Positions 48,501 through 60,260 of a stretch of 64,000 bases of DNA are shown piece by piece. The position numbers were made by a program, and so were the translations under genes. Source of the DNA: Ashinkailepas kermadecensis (taxonomy: Eukaryota; Arthropoda; Thecostraca; Neolepadidae). The notes beneath the pieces were generated by a model. The model searched no databases, was not told the origin of the DNA, and saw only the letters and a program-made list of their open reading frames with translations. Location of the stretch: contig JAOTOM010005053.1 in assembly GCA_034440615.1 (NCBI GenBank), forward strand, positions 592,001 through 656,000, written 5' to 3'. How positions within the stretch are numbered: the stretch's first letter is position 1; each line of letters opens with the position of its first letter.

Positions 48501-48501
<1 letters not shown>
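48313..48501. repeat. Foldback inside hAT copy A, 34-bp arms
   Basis: Left arm 48313-48346 and right arm 48468-48501 match as reverse complements at 33 of 34 positions. The 121-nt loop holds a hammerhead-like motif on the minus strand at 48367-48393. Confidence 0.85.
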
Positions 48502-48502
<1 letters not shown>

Positions 48503-48565
<63 letters not shown>

Positions 48566-48569
48566 TATT

Positions 48570-48619
<50 letters not shown>

Positions 48620-48621
48620 TA

Positions 48622-48676
<55 letters not shown>
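48503..48676. repeat. (AT)n microsatellite in hAT copy A
   Basis: Nearly pure AT dinucleotides with a few TTTATTAT interruptions. Confidence 0.95.
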
Positions 48677-48682
<6 letters not shown>

Positions 48683-48920
48683 TGTGTGAGCAGTGCACAC
48701 AAAATCATATGGCTTATGAGTCTGATACCATTGAGTCGGATCTGAATCGATTCAAATTTATGTTTCAGTCGTGAGTTGAATCGGATCTCTGTAGCTCTGA
48801 GTCTGAATTGAGTCGAATCAAATAATTTTGACCTGCTGTGAATCATGAGTTGAATCGGATCTCAAGATCTATGGGTCAAATGTGAGCCGATTAAAAAAAT
48901 TTGAGTTGAGCACAAGTCTG

Positions 48921-49526
48921 ACTCCAACAGCAGGACATGTGCGTGCGGAACACATGGTGTCGATGTGTACTCCAACAGCAGGACGGCGCGGACCACATGG
49001 TGTCGATGTGTACTACCAACAGCAGGACGGCGCGGACCACATGGTGTCGATGTGTACTCGGGTGGCATGGTGTCGATGTGTACTCCAACAGCAGGACGGT
49101 GCGGACCACATGGTGTCGATGTGTACTCCAACAGCAGGACGGTGCGGACCACATGGTGTCGATTGTGTGATGTACTCCGACAGCAAGACGGTGCGGACCA
49201 CATGGTGTCGATGTGTACTCCAACAGCAGGACGGTGCGGGACCACATGGTGTCGATGTGTACTCCAACAGCAGGACGGTGCGGACCACATGGTGTCGATG
49301 TGTACTCCAACAGCAGGACGGTGCGGACCACATGGTGTCGATGTGCACTCCAACAGCAGGACGGTGCGGACCACATGGTGTCGATGTGTACTCCAACAGC
49401 AGGACGGTGCGGACCACATGGTGTCGATGTGTACTCCAACAGCAGGACGGTGCGGACCACATGGTGTCGATGTGCACTCCAACAGCAGGACGGTGCGGAC
49501 TACATGGTGTCGATGTGTACTCCAAC
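48921..49526. repeat. 43-bp minisatellite, block 2 (about 14 units)
   Basis: Same unit as block 1. The last six units repeat block 1's series of TGTACT/TGCACT variants and the terminal GACTACATGG variant. Confidence 0.95.
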
Positions 49527-51675
49527 CAGACTTGTGCTCGACTCGAGTTGAATCGAGAATCGACTCATGAATCAATCGTTTTTCGATGAGTCGTGAGTTG
49601 AATCGATTGTTTTCCCAAAAACATATCTTGAGTCGCGAGTTGAATCACATCTTTTTTTTAATGAGTTGAATCACGAGTCAATCATTTGAATCACAATGAG
49701 TCATTTGAGTCTTGCGACTCAAATGCAAGTTATGAACAAATGATATAAAGCATGTATCTTTGTAAATAGTATGCCATGACACAAGGTAGGGAGTAAAAAC
49801 ACAGTATAATTATTAATGCTTAGCATTACAATTGTCAACTTATCAGCTGCCAGTGAGTAAAGAATGAGGTGTACTTAAGTTATTTACCAAAAACGGATAA
49901 CAATAACTACAAAAAAAAAGTATTAATGCTAAGCTTGGTATTCACAATCAGTATCATGCATGAGTCAATTCTAGTGCCAGAAACACAACACAGAAATGGG
50001 ATGTGATTGTGAAAAATAATAGGGAACTCAAACGACCATGCACTTTTTTTTTAACAGGCATTTGCACTGAATAAATTGCGTCGGTTTGTGTGACAAATAA
50101 CAAACACACGTTACCTTTACAAGAAGGTAGATATAAATTTTCCTTCAAGCCCGCATGACGTCATTCGAAGTTTAAAAAAAAAAATATGGTAGAAATTTGG
50201 TTGCAGAACTTCTCTCAAATCATACGCAATGGTCACTTTAATTTGCTTCCTAGCAAACATATTGGTATTCCGCTCACCAGGTGAGTTATAATCTTTTCCC
50301 ATTCTTTGCAGTGAGCATTTGTTCCGACACATTTTATTCTCATGCATAGACAAGGTCGGATTTGTTCATTGTAATCCGGCGTTTGGAGAGGAATATTTTG
50401 TAGTCATCCAGTATGGAGAATATATTTATTCAAACCTTATGCATGGTAACTCAACTTGCACCCATTTCAGTGAATTTTGAGCACTTTTCCTCATCACAGC
50501 AGTTCGTTGTCAAAAGTTAATAACTTAGGAACTTCAACTTCCAGATGAAAAAACAACAAATAATTTTTTGGAAAGGATAATGTTCAGGATCCCCAAAATC
50601 TAGGATCAGCCTATTTTTCCAAACATTTACCTACCTACCTACATTGACATACAGCAGTTGTTGAAAACAGTTTTTCCAGGCCAGTTAGACCCAGGGCATG
50701 ATGCATTCTTCCTTGGTGAATCTTGCATGGATTGTTGATGATACATGCATAATTGAACATTTATGTACAACACCATTGTGATCTAGGAATGCCCTCCTGA
50801 AACTTGCAACTCAACTGAAACTCTCCTGCCAATGGGGAGAAGAAGCTATGGAGCACTTAGCGCCCCCTTGACTGTCCTTTCTTCCGCTCTTGAACGAGGG
50901 TGACAACTTGAACATGTAAAATGGATGGTAGAGGGAGCCTTCCAATATCAGGAACAAGCCCTTTATTTTGGAGGCACTTGATGGTGAGCCTGCCGGAAAT
51001 GGCACATTGTTGGGCAGGACGATTATTACTGGGTCATTTAGGATACCCTTTGATGAAGCTAAATAATAGGTCTTTCAATTAGAATACGTCAAAGTACCCT
51101 ATATTGCCATAAAATATGCAAGATAGCGTAGAGAAAGTCGGTAAAATTGGGTGTAAACCAATGGTGAAGGGAAACCTTCAAGCCTGCTACCAAATAAACT
51201 TCGTGGGGGCAACAGACTAACGCAACCATATTCTGTGCAGATACCTATTGCAGTGCAGAATCTGGGTGCCATGTTGCAGTTAGGTGATGTGTGTCAGGTA
51301 TATGATTCAGGTTGTGTGTGCATCATGCTGATGTGGATTGAGGTATTATGCACTCATTGCTTTGCATATGCATTGCAACCATTCACTCGTTAATCTGTTT
51401 GAGTCAACTACTTTTGCACATGCACGTTCATTTATCTGTATATTTATCCTATATATCAACCATTACAGTGCATGACGAATGATAAATAATTTGAGGTGAA
51501 AACAAAGTTATAGCAAAATAATATATCCACGTCAACAGATGTTTCGATGTTGGAGCATCTTCGTTAGTGTGAATAAATACTGATGCCCTCCTTTAATTAG
51601 ACAGATGAAGATGACTTGACATCAAACTGTCTGTCAAATAATTATTTTTGCTATAACCTTGTTTCTCATTATATA

Positions 51676-51771
<96 letters not shown>

Positions 51772-52009
51772 TGTGTGAGGAGAGCACACAAAATCATATG
51801 GCTTATGAGTCTGATACCATTGAGTCGGATCTGAATCGATTCAAATTTATGTTTGAGTCGTGAGTTGAATCGGATCTCTGTAGCTCTGAGTCTGAATTGA
51901 GTCGAATCAAATAATTTTGACCTGCTGTGAATCATGAGTTGAATCGGATCTCAAGATCTATGAGTCAAATGTGAGCCGATTCAAAAAATTTGAGTCGAGC
52001 ACAAGTCAG
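49527..52009. mobile_element. Non-autonomous hAT-like DNA transposon, copy B (2.48 kb)
   Basis: Near-identical to copy A over its whole length, with the same left terminus. The right terminus is GAGTCGAGCACAAGTC followed by AG instead of TG. Flanks are ACTCCAAC (49519-49526) and ACTCCGAC (52010-52017). The (AT)n tract (about 51668-51768) and the right arm of the foldback differ in length from copy A. No transposase frame is present. Confidence 0.83.
51668..51768. repeat. (AT)n microsatellite in hAT copy B
   Basis: Nearly pure AT dinucleotides. It replaces the end of the foldback's right arm. Confidence 0.95.
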
Positions 52010-52357
52010 ACTCCGACAGCAGGACGGTGCGGACCACATGGTGTCGATGTGTACTCCGACAGCAGGACGGTGCGGACCACATGGTGTCGATGTGTACTCC
52101 AACAGCAGGACGGTGCGGACCACATGGTGTCGATGTGTACTCCAACAGCAGGACGGTGCGGACCACATGGTGTCGATGTGTACTCCGACAGCAGGACGGT
52201 GCGGACCACATGGTGTCGATGTGTACTCCGACAGCAGGACGGTGCGGACCACATGGTGTCGATGTGTACTCCGACAGCAGGATGGTGCGGACCACATGGT
52301 GTCGATGTGTACTCCGACAGCAGGACGGTGCGGACCACATGGTGTCGATGTGCACTG
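52010..52357. repeat. 43-bp minisatellite, block 3 (8 units)
   Basis: Same unit as blocks 1 and 2, but most units read CTCCGACAGCAGG rather than CTCCAACAGCAGG. Confidence 0.95.
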
Positions 52358-54961
52358 ATACTCAGTTGCCCGGGGGCAATGTATCGGCTTCACGGCAATG
52401 CGACTCTCGATTGCCGAGATCTGGCCAGGTTTGTTCTCTCGTTTTTTTTGCGCACAGAAATTAACGTACTCAAGTCGGGAAGTGTTTGTAGAAGTGGAAC
52501 AGAACGTTTTAAAGAAAATAAAACATTGCACTTGCGGTTTAGCTGACCGCACATCCAACTTTTGTAGAACTGAATCGACTCGTGGTGAAGGTTTCACTGC
52601 CCTAGGTCACCTGGTTGTAGTAAAATAAGCCTGTAAGAAGATTTGACCGAGTCAGAGTGATGCCATTTTATCGCATGCAGGGCCTCTGGCCTTGCACGCA
52701 ACAATACGGCATCATAATTGACGTTCAATGACACTTTACCCAATGTGCAATGCTTTTTTCACGATATACCAAGAAATATGCTAATTCCTGCTTTTATGAG
52801 CACATTTTGGAAGAATAACCAGCTTCAAAATTGGTGTTTAGTGATGTGAATACTAGGCCACCACGATGTACAGGTGAATGCACGCCATGCCATCAAAGAT
52901 GACATGTTCATTGCCTTGATATTCATTGTCTTGATGACACTTGACTCTCGCCCGGTAGCTCCTAATGTGGCGCGTGGTGACGGCTCTGGAACGGCCTGTC
53001 AGGCGACCTGAGCGGAGACATAACCGAGGCCACCGCCTCAAGCGCTGGCCGCCGACCTTGGCTCCGTTCAGGGGTCACAAGTGACTTACTCTGGCCTAGT
53101 GAACTTAACTAGGAATGAGTGGTGTGAACCAATACTAGGAACAAATTGCACATTTCTTCATCTGTACGTGGTTTCCCGTAACAAATTCCCCACGTGGATG
53201 CACCGACTGCAAAGAGCGTCGCCGACCGCCTTCTGTCAAATGAGAGGGCCGCCCAGCAGCCGCCCCGGTATCAAATCGAACAGTGCACCATGGGAACAAT
53301 TGCGAATTTTCCTCAATGAATTCAAGAAATGTTGTCTTGATTTCTTCACATTTTGTTTTTTTTTTTGGGGGGGGGCCGCAAGTGATGCAAAATGTTTGTA
53401 CTTTTCAGATACGGGGCTCATTTTAGCACATTTCTAAGACATCGGGTTAGAATATTCGCTTAAAGGCAACCATTGCGTGATATCGACCGCATAGCTCGGG
53501 AGCACTCGTTCCCGCAGGCCCCGACCCACGCGCAAACCGTGTATAGGATGCCTTCAGTACTGGGCTATGGTTGGTATCCAAGTCAAAAAGCTGATGGTCT
53601 AATAGCTATCACTATTGAGAGGATATCGATATGCACACATCATAGCTTCATTTAATCCCATTGCCCCATGCCTTCAATTTCAGTATGGTGTCCCGGGATC
53701 AGTAACTTGAAAGCATTTTCTAGAAAAAATTAGAAAACCAACGAAGCTGAACGCGAGTCGACGCAACCAGACATACGGCATTCAATTCTCCACATGTTTT
53801 GTGCATGATCCAACCTGATTTCGTTGCGACCATTTGATATCCCACGAATTATTCCGTTTCGAACATGTCTCGGTCTTTATTAACACGTCGCGTTGTGGCT
53901 GATGCAAATCGTGGGTGGGAGAAATCAGACTGGGGAAGCGAAAATAATCACTGATTTTCAAGAACTCCTCAAACTTTGACCGGCGACGATTCGAGCGTGC
54001 CTTGGAGAAAAAATATAAAATAAAACATGTCGAAATTTGGGAACAACGCCGAGAATATCAAACATTTTCTCTTATGACAGGTCGCTCGGGGACATGGCCG
54101 GAATGCCCGCTCTCTCCTGGATCCACTAGTGGTCTGCATGCAGAGATAGCACAGCCTAACAATTTTACATCGGACCAGTATATAGGGCCAAACACCAAGG
54201 TTACCCACTCGGTGAGCTCAACAGCAAGTGCTTCGCCACGGAAGGATATATTGGCGGACGATATTCGTCGCTTAGTTCTATTGAGGTATGTGAGAACCAC
54301 TGGTGTTTGGCGGACTACCCCCTCGCACCACCCACCCCCACCTCTCCCTGTCAACTGATCAGCTTCCCGACACCTGCTGATCGCTATATTAGTCAGGCAT
54401 AGGGCATTGTACTATATTGTGGTAGGGTCTGAGGTGCTCGAATTACCTTTTGTCACTTCTAACTTTAATATTGTTTTCACAAACATTGGCTGGCCATTTC
54501 CATACAACATCCGTGGACACACTGTCTGGTCTCATTCGTTTCCAATTCGCTTGGGGAGGACATGCAGCGAACAGCACTTGAAAACGCACTGCGCGGATTG
54601 CATAACTTTTGGGTGTCAGAGTTGCTTCAAAACTGCACTTTCCTCGGAAAGCATGGATCCATTTGGATGGCTCTGCTAATGCATACATTTTGAGAGCTAG
54701 AACTGGCCATGTTTTAAACCCGATACGAGTATCCCTGAATCCCTGGTGCACAGGTGTGGTGATGAACGTACATATTGTGGCTTATCTCGCCTTCATAGTG
54801 CTTTTACGAGAACAATATTATTTATTGTTCCAAACCGGTTGGGAATCGGCAGGCTGGTTGGAAATAGTGACGATGGCATGGTATGATGACAGTGACGGGT
54901 GAAGCGTAGGTATAGGGCGGGCATCAGTACGGGACGGCTGCCCTACTGCGTCCACGTATGT
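52358..54961. other. Unique spacer, no gene recognised
   Basis: Contains a T/G homopolymer pair at about 53357-53376 and short frames without family signals. Neither strand shows an array or a recognisable element. Confidence 0.5.
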
Positions 54962-54969
54962 CTGCATAC

Positions 54970-55337
54970 CAGAGACGGACACAGAGGGGGCACTAGGGCC
55001 ATATGCCCCCTCCTTGGAAAGGTGGCACCCCTCCGGCCGGGAAAGGCACCCCTTCAGCATGTTCGAGTGCACCGCCTGAGGTCAACCATTTTTTTTTCGC
55101 CGAAGGCGCCGGGAACGAGTAGTCTAGGGGTAAGTTGCCCGTCTTACAATCGAAAGAGTGTGGGTTCGAGTCTTATCTGTCGCTACTCTTCGCCCGCGGC
55201 CAATCGGCGTGAGAGATTGGCGACGCTACATGACTCAACGGTCGACGTGGCGTACAACCAATGACCACCACCATCGCCGAAGGCGCCCCTCAGAGTAAAT
55301 GTGCCCCTACCCATGACAAATCCTAGCTCCGCCCCTG
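54970..55337. mobile_element. hAT-like MITE, interrupted by a SINE
   Basis: Left end CAGAGACGGA and right end (reverse complement) CAGGGGCGGAGCTAGGATTT agree at 8 of the first 10 positions. Perfect 8-bp flanking duplications CTGCATAC lie at 54962-54969 and 55338-55345. Without the SINE and its duplicated target the MITE is about 190 bp. Confidence 0.8.
55111..55273 (+). mobile_element. tRNA-derived SINE nested in the MITE
   Basis: Head GTAGTCTAGGGGTAAGTTGC, then CTTACAATCGAAAG, B-box-like GGGTTCGAGTC, the shared body with GCGTGAGAGATTGGCGACGC, and a CACCACCATC tail. Perfect 14-bp flanking duplications TCGCCGAAGGCGCC lie at 55097-55110 and 55274-55287. Confidence 0.85.
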
Positions 55338-55345
55338 CTGCATAC

Positions 55346-55854
55346 ATGCAGGCGAGCGAGCAGGATGTTTTAATGAACGCTCCCAAGGCACGCCAGGTCG
55401 ATGCCATGGTTGTATGGGCCGGCGCAGGGCCGTGAGAGGTCAGGGCCCATGTCCACACTTCTGGTGATCTTAAGTACTAACCTAACCTACATACGTGGAA
55501 TGCGTGGCCAAGTGCCTCACTGGCAATTTTGTTCCCAAAGCGTCAAATGTGTCCAAGCTCTCGATATGTAAACAGTGGAGTCACCTGAGGGCTACCCTGC
55601 CTCGGAGCGGCGTAAGTGTGCCAGTCGACTTGTTTACACGTTCACGACTTCGGGTCGTTCTGGACAGGCCACTGGGATTAGCCAGCTGCATTTGTGTTGT
55701 AGCAGACAAGTGGGCACTGCCAGAAGGTAAGTCATGGGTTACTCAATGACTGACAATGACTGACTTACTCTCCGTGAGATCCTGAACGGGGCTCATGGGA
55801 GTCAGCGGGCGGGCACCGACACCAAATGAATGCAGCTTTGATCGTACGGCGCGT
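55346..55854. other. Unique spacer
   Basis: Nothing recognised. Confidence 0.5.
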
Positions 55855-55868
55855 GTGAACGCTGCGTC

Positions 55869-56050
55869 TATTGTTTATTGTTTATTGGGCGGTTTAGACG
55901 CACTTCATGCACGACCACGGCTAATGGTGCCGCCCACACTGCTTCGCCGGTGGGCCGCGGGATTGGGAAATGTCCCGAGTGGTGCGAGTGTTGAACCCTG
56001 GACCTTGGTAGCCAGAGCTCAACACCTTAACCACTCGGCGACCCCGTTCC
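55869..56050 (-). mobile_element. tRNA-Leu/Ser-like SINE, copy 2
   Basis: Minus strand begins GGGGTCGCCGAGTGGTTAAG, has the B box GGGTTCAACACTCGCACCAC, the same body as copy 1 at 41925-42108, and ends in CAATAAACAATAAACAATAG. It is flanked by imperfect 14-bp duplications GTGAACGCTGCGTC (55855-55868) and GTGAGCGCTGCCTC (56051-56064), 12 of 14 identical. Confidence 0.87.
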
Positions 56051-56064
56051 GTGAGCGCTGCCTC

Positions 56065-56388
56065 ATGACACTGATCACTCTGAGCGTCGCGTCCTCTTAC
56101 CAGGTCACAATCTTCGCACTCCACCTCCCTTCCACCTGTGGGGTGTCGTGGCCTTTACTGGTGAAGTGATACCACATGATCGAAGCCCTTCTAAGGAAAT
56201 GAAAACGGTCTGCTTAGGCTAATTTATTTGAATGTTTTAACTAACAATAAGCTTATCCTTACACTACTTGTATTATTGTTTCTAGTGCAGAGAAAACATC
56301 ACATCATTTCATACACATGCTTCGTGTGAAAATACGACGGTGGTCTTTTGGTCCGTAAATAGGCAACTGTGCCAGAAGATAACACAAT
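56065..56388. other. Unique spacer
   Basis: Nothing recognised. Confidence 0.5.
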
Positions 56389-56545
56389 TATTATTATTAT
56401 TATTATTAGGGAATTATTTTGTAGCGGTATATATATATCCACCACAAAGCTGTGTGGGTTAAGATGTTAAGATCCGGGGGTGGGGGGTGGGGTGGGTGGG
56501 GTAGGATGGGTGGTGGTGGTGGTGGTGGTGAGGGTGGGGTGGGGG
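56389..56545. repeat. (ATT)n followed by a G-rich GGTGGT/GGGTGGG tract
   Basis: (ATT)n at 56389-56409. From 56474 to 56545 the plus strand is almost only G and T/A, with many runs of three or more G and a (GGT)n core, so it is capable of forming G-quadruplexes. Confidence 0.85.
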
Positions 56546-57054
56546 GTATTGGCGATATCCGCCTCATCAACCAGATGACACTTTCACATCTTAAATGCAC
56601 ATTTCGGGCGCAAGCGTCGTGGATTGTTGTCATTTATACAGAAAAGGAGTTCGGAAGCATAGTTTGCATTTTAGGCGGCTAATCTTTACCTAGTAGATAC
56701 AAGCTGACAAGTTTTCATATTTAGTGGCATGAGATACCTCACGACACTTGAGTTTGATGTTGATGTTGGACAATGCCTACGGAACTTTTTCATCAAAGGG
56801 GATATATTTGTGTCATCCTTCACACCTCATGGGCCACAACTTAAAAACGCTGCAGGGTCTAAGAGTCAGGTGCAGTTGTCAGGGAAATATGCGAAACCAA
56901 CGGTCCATAATCCTACTCGGTGCCACTTCTTCGTTAGGTTCTGGCGGCTACTGATGATGAAATTGGACATCAGTCAGTAAATATGTGCACTAGTAACTCA
57001 GCCGGGGACTGCACGGACGCAGGCGTATCTAACACCAGCCCAGTCAATGGAAGG
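56546..57054. other. Unique spacer
   Basis: Nothing recognised. Confidence 0.5.
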
Positions 57055-57059
57055 CGGTA

Positions 57060-58075
57060 GGCCCAAGACCAACCGACGGCCCGACGTTAACAGACGGCAG
57101 GACTCAGACCAACCGACGGCAGGCCCGAGGTCAACAGACAGCAGGACTCAGACCAACCGACAGCAGGACTCAGACCAACCGACGGCAGGACTCAGACCAA
57201 CCGACGGCAGGCCCGAGGTCAACGGACACCAGGACTCAGACCAACCGACAGCAGGCCCAAGGTCAACGGACACCAGGACTCAGACTAACCGTCGGCCCGA
57301 GGTCAACAGACAGCAGGACTCAGACCAACCGACGGCAGGCCCCAGACCAACCGACGGCAGGCCCGAGGTCAACAGACAGCAGGACTCAGACCAACCGACG
57401 GCCCGAGGTCAACAGACGGCAGGACTCAGACCAACCGACGGCAGGCCCGAGGTCAACGGACAGCAGGACTCAGACCAACCGACAGCAGGCCCCAGACCAA
57501 CCGACGGCAGGCCCGAGGTCAACAGACAGCAGGACTCAGACCAACCGACGGCCCGAGGTCAACAGACAGCAGGCCCCAGACCAACCGACGGCAGGCCCGA
57601 GGTCAACGGACAGCAGGACTCAGACCAACCGTCGGCCCGAGGTCAACAGACAGCAGGCCCCAGACCAACCGACGGCAGGCCCGAGGTCAACGGACAGCAG
57701 GACTCAGACCAACAGACAGCAGGCCCCAGACCAACAGACGGCAGGCCCAAGGTTAACGGACAGCAGGACTCAGACTAACCGTCGGCCCGAGGTCAACAGA
57801 CAGCAGGACTCAGACCAACAGACAGCAGGACTCAGACCAACCGACGGCAGGCCCAAGGTCAACGGACACCAGGACTCAGACTAACCGTCGGCCCGAGGTC
57901 AACAGACAGCAGGACTCAGACCAACAGACAGCAGGACTCAGACCAACCGACGGCAGGCCCGAGGTCAACAGACAGCAGGACTCAGACCAACAGACAGCAG
58001 GCCCCAGACCAACCGACGGCAGGCCCGAGGTCAACAGACAGCAGGTCTGAGTGAAACGAATGGCAGGCCCGAGAC
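57060..58075. repeat. 22-bp minisatellite with two alternating unit types
   Basis: Units AGGACTCAGACCAACCGACA + GC and AGGCCCGAGGTCAACGGACA + GC alternate irregularly, about 46 units in all. The GC-rich units are mostly paired with the CA-rich ones as 44-bp dimers. Confidence 0.93.
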
Positions 58076-59040
58076 CAACCTAGGGCAGGTTTTCTTCAGA
58101 ACCAATATCGAACTTCAACCAATAGTTCACCACAGGAACATCATTTTAGATTATTTTTAAACATAGTTCTGGGCACAAAATGATCTCGTTGTTGATGAGC
58201 CACTAAACAATTAATGATCACCTACGGCAGACCGGAGACCAAGGGACAACAGGCCAAAGACCAACGGACAACAGACCAAAGATCAACGGACGGTAGTTTC
58301 GGCAAGAAATCAGCAAAATCGCAAAGTGTAAACATGATCTCCGTATTCAATTTCCTCATATATACCGTACCACATCTACCCAATGTCACTATATTAGCAA
58401 GTATAATTTAAATGTCGTATATAAAAAAGAACCAGATGCCACAGGACACTGCTTTGCAGAACACCACAACTGATACCGCAGGACATAAACAGACTTAGGC
58501 TCCTTCATAGGTTGTGACCTATGAAGGTTCATTCATCCGTGAAAATGTCTCATTCTCATGATTGATTGAATGAATGACTGAAAAGCGCTACTTCCCTTCC
58601 TTGGGTTCCTGATTCCGCCAGGTAATTCGGAACTATAACAAGCAAACAAAAACGAGTACTCAATTTTGTCCTGATTGATTTTCCCTACACTGCGGGGTGA
58701 TGGGATGGTCAAATTTCCGGTTTTCAGAGGATCCACCCCGCGCACAAGAACCAGGCTTAATTTTCTTTTACAGCAATGGAATACAGGGTATCTGCAGATG
58801 TGACAGCGCTCTGACGACACGGGGGACCACCTCACCGCCATTTGGCCACAGATGTCCACATCTGACACAAGTTTCACAGATGTCCACATCTGACAAGTCT
58901 AAATGATGTGCCCACAAGGCACCGTTTTCAACGGCTCTCCACCAAACTCGCCGCAGCCAACATCATAGCGGTGGTGGCGAGTGGATGGACGGGCAACAAC
59001 CCCAGACCTTCACCATTGTGTGTACTTCAGCACATGCGGT
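58076..59040. other. Unique spacer with a short perfect hairpin
   Basis: CCTTCATAGGT (58502-58512) and ACCTATGAAGG (58517-58527) form an 11-bp stem with loop TGTG. A decayed tail of the 22-bp repeat is visible at 58215-58290. No gene. Confidence 0.6.
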
Positions 59041-59044
59041 GGCC

Positions 59045-59795
59045 AACTGAGGTCTCGGTCGGGCAATGTTCGGTACGTCTGGTGGGGTTGGGCCATGCTC
59101 GGCACGTCTGGTGGCCGACTGCTGAGGCCTAGGTCGGGCCATTTTCGGCACTTCTGGTGGCCGACTGCTGGGGCCTCGGTCGGGCCATGTTCGGCACGTC
59201 TGGTGGGGTCGGGCCATGCTCGGCACGTCTGGTGGCCGACTGCTGGGGCCTCGGTCGGGCCATGTTCGGCACGTCTGGTGGGGTCGGGCCATGTTCGGCA
59301 CGTCTGGTGGCCGACAGCTGGGGCCTCGGTCGGGCCATGTTCGGCACGTCTGGTGACCGACAGCTGTAGTCTCGGTCGGGCCATGTTCGGTACGCCTGGT
59401 GGGGTCGGGCCATGTTCGGCACGTCTGGTGGCCGACAGCTGTAGTCTCGGTCGGGCCATGTTCGGTACGTCTGGTGGGGTCGGGCCATGTTCGGCACGTC
59501 TGGTGGCCGACTGCTGGGGCCTCGGTCGGGCCATGTTCGGCACGTCTGGTGGCCGACAGCTGGGGCCTCGGTCGGGCCATGTTCGGCACGGCCACGACTG
59601 CTGGGGCCTCGGTCAGGCCATGTTCGGCACGGCCACGACTGCTGGGGCCTCGGTCGGGCCATGTTCGGCACGGCCACGACTGCTGGGGCCTCGGTCGGGC
59701 CATGTTCGGCACGGCCACGACTGCTGGGGCCTCGGTCGGGCCATGTTCGGCACGGCCACGACTGCTGGGGCTCGGTCGGGCCATGTTCGGCACGG
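59045..59795. repeat. Composite minisatellite (CGGGCCATGTTCGGCACG unit)
   Basis: Left part mixes short (28 bp) and long (about 47 bp) units containing TCTGGTGGCCGACTGCTGGG. From about 59580 the array is a homogeneous 41-bp repeat with GGCCACGACTGCTGGGGCCT. Confidence 0.92.
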
Positions 59796-59919
59796 TTGAA
59801 CACACAGGCGACCCGACGCCGAGTCAGCATCTGCTGGCGGTGGCGATTTGAATGCGACAAGGTCATTACGAGTGGAGTGAGTCATCCGTTAGCGGGCTAG
59901 CTGCAGAGCCGGCTTCGGG

Positions 59920-60260
59920 ATCTGTGGACTGGTGGTGGACAGCCCTGTGGATCAGTCGACTAATGGTGGACAGGCCTGTGGACCAGTCGACTAATGTGGA
60001 TAGGCTTGTGGACCAGTCGACTAATGGTGGACAGGCCTGTGGACTAATAGTGGGCAGGTCTGTGCACTAATGGTGGACATACCTGTGGACCAGTGGTGAG
60101 GTGATGGACAGGCCTGTACACTAATGGTGGACATACCTGTGGACCAGTGGTGAGGTGATGGGCAGGCCTGTACACTTATGGTGGACAGGCCTGTGGACCA
60201 GTGGTGAGGTGATGGACAGGCCTGTACAATAATGATGGACAGGCCTGTGGCTAGTGGTGA
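59920..60260. repeat. Minisatellite of variable period (GGACAGGCCTGTGGACCAGT)
   Basis: About ten units built on TGGACAGGCCTGTGGACCAG and ACTAATGGTGGACA, spaced about 28-42 bp. Confidence 0.85.

Larger units (their letters stand above)
46352..48920. mobile_element. Non-autonomous hAT-like DNA transposon, copy A (2.57 kb)
   Basis: Left terminus CAGACTTGTGCTCGACTC and right terminus (reverse complement) CAGACTTGTGCTCAACTC form terminal inverted repeats with hAT-like CAG...CTG ends. The element is flanked by perfect 8-bp duplications ACTCCAAC (46344-46351 and 48921-48928). Subterminal GAGTTGAATC motifs recur at both ends. No transposase frame is present. The interior includes a foldback (48313-48501) and an (AT)n tract (about 48503-48676). 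Confidence 0.85.

Noticed and set aside
46352..52009. A hAT transposase gene inside the two elements
   Set aside because: All frames are short (at most about 93 codons) outside the minisatellite and show no hAT catalytic or dimerisation signature.
46089..52357. CRISPR-like array of regularly spaced repeats
   Set aside because: Units are contiguous 43-bp tandem repeats without unique spacers, in a eukaryotic context.
54119..54130. Vector polylinker contamination (GGATCCACTAGT)
   Set aside because: Only a 12-base match; flanking bases are not vector-like and the sequence continues as ordinary genomic DNA.
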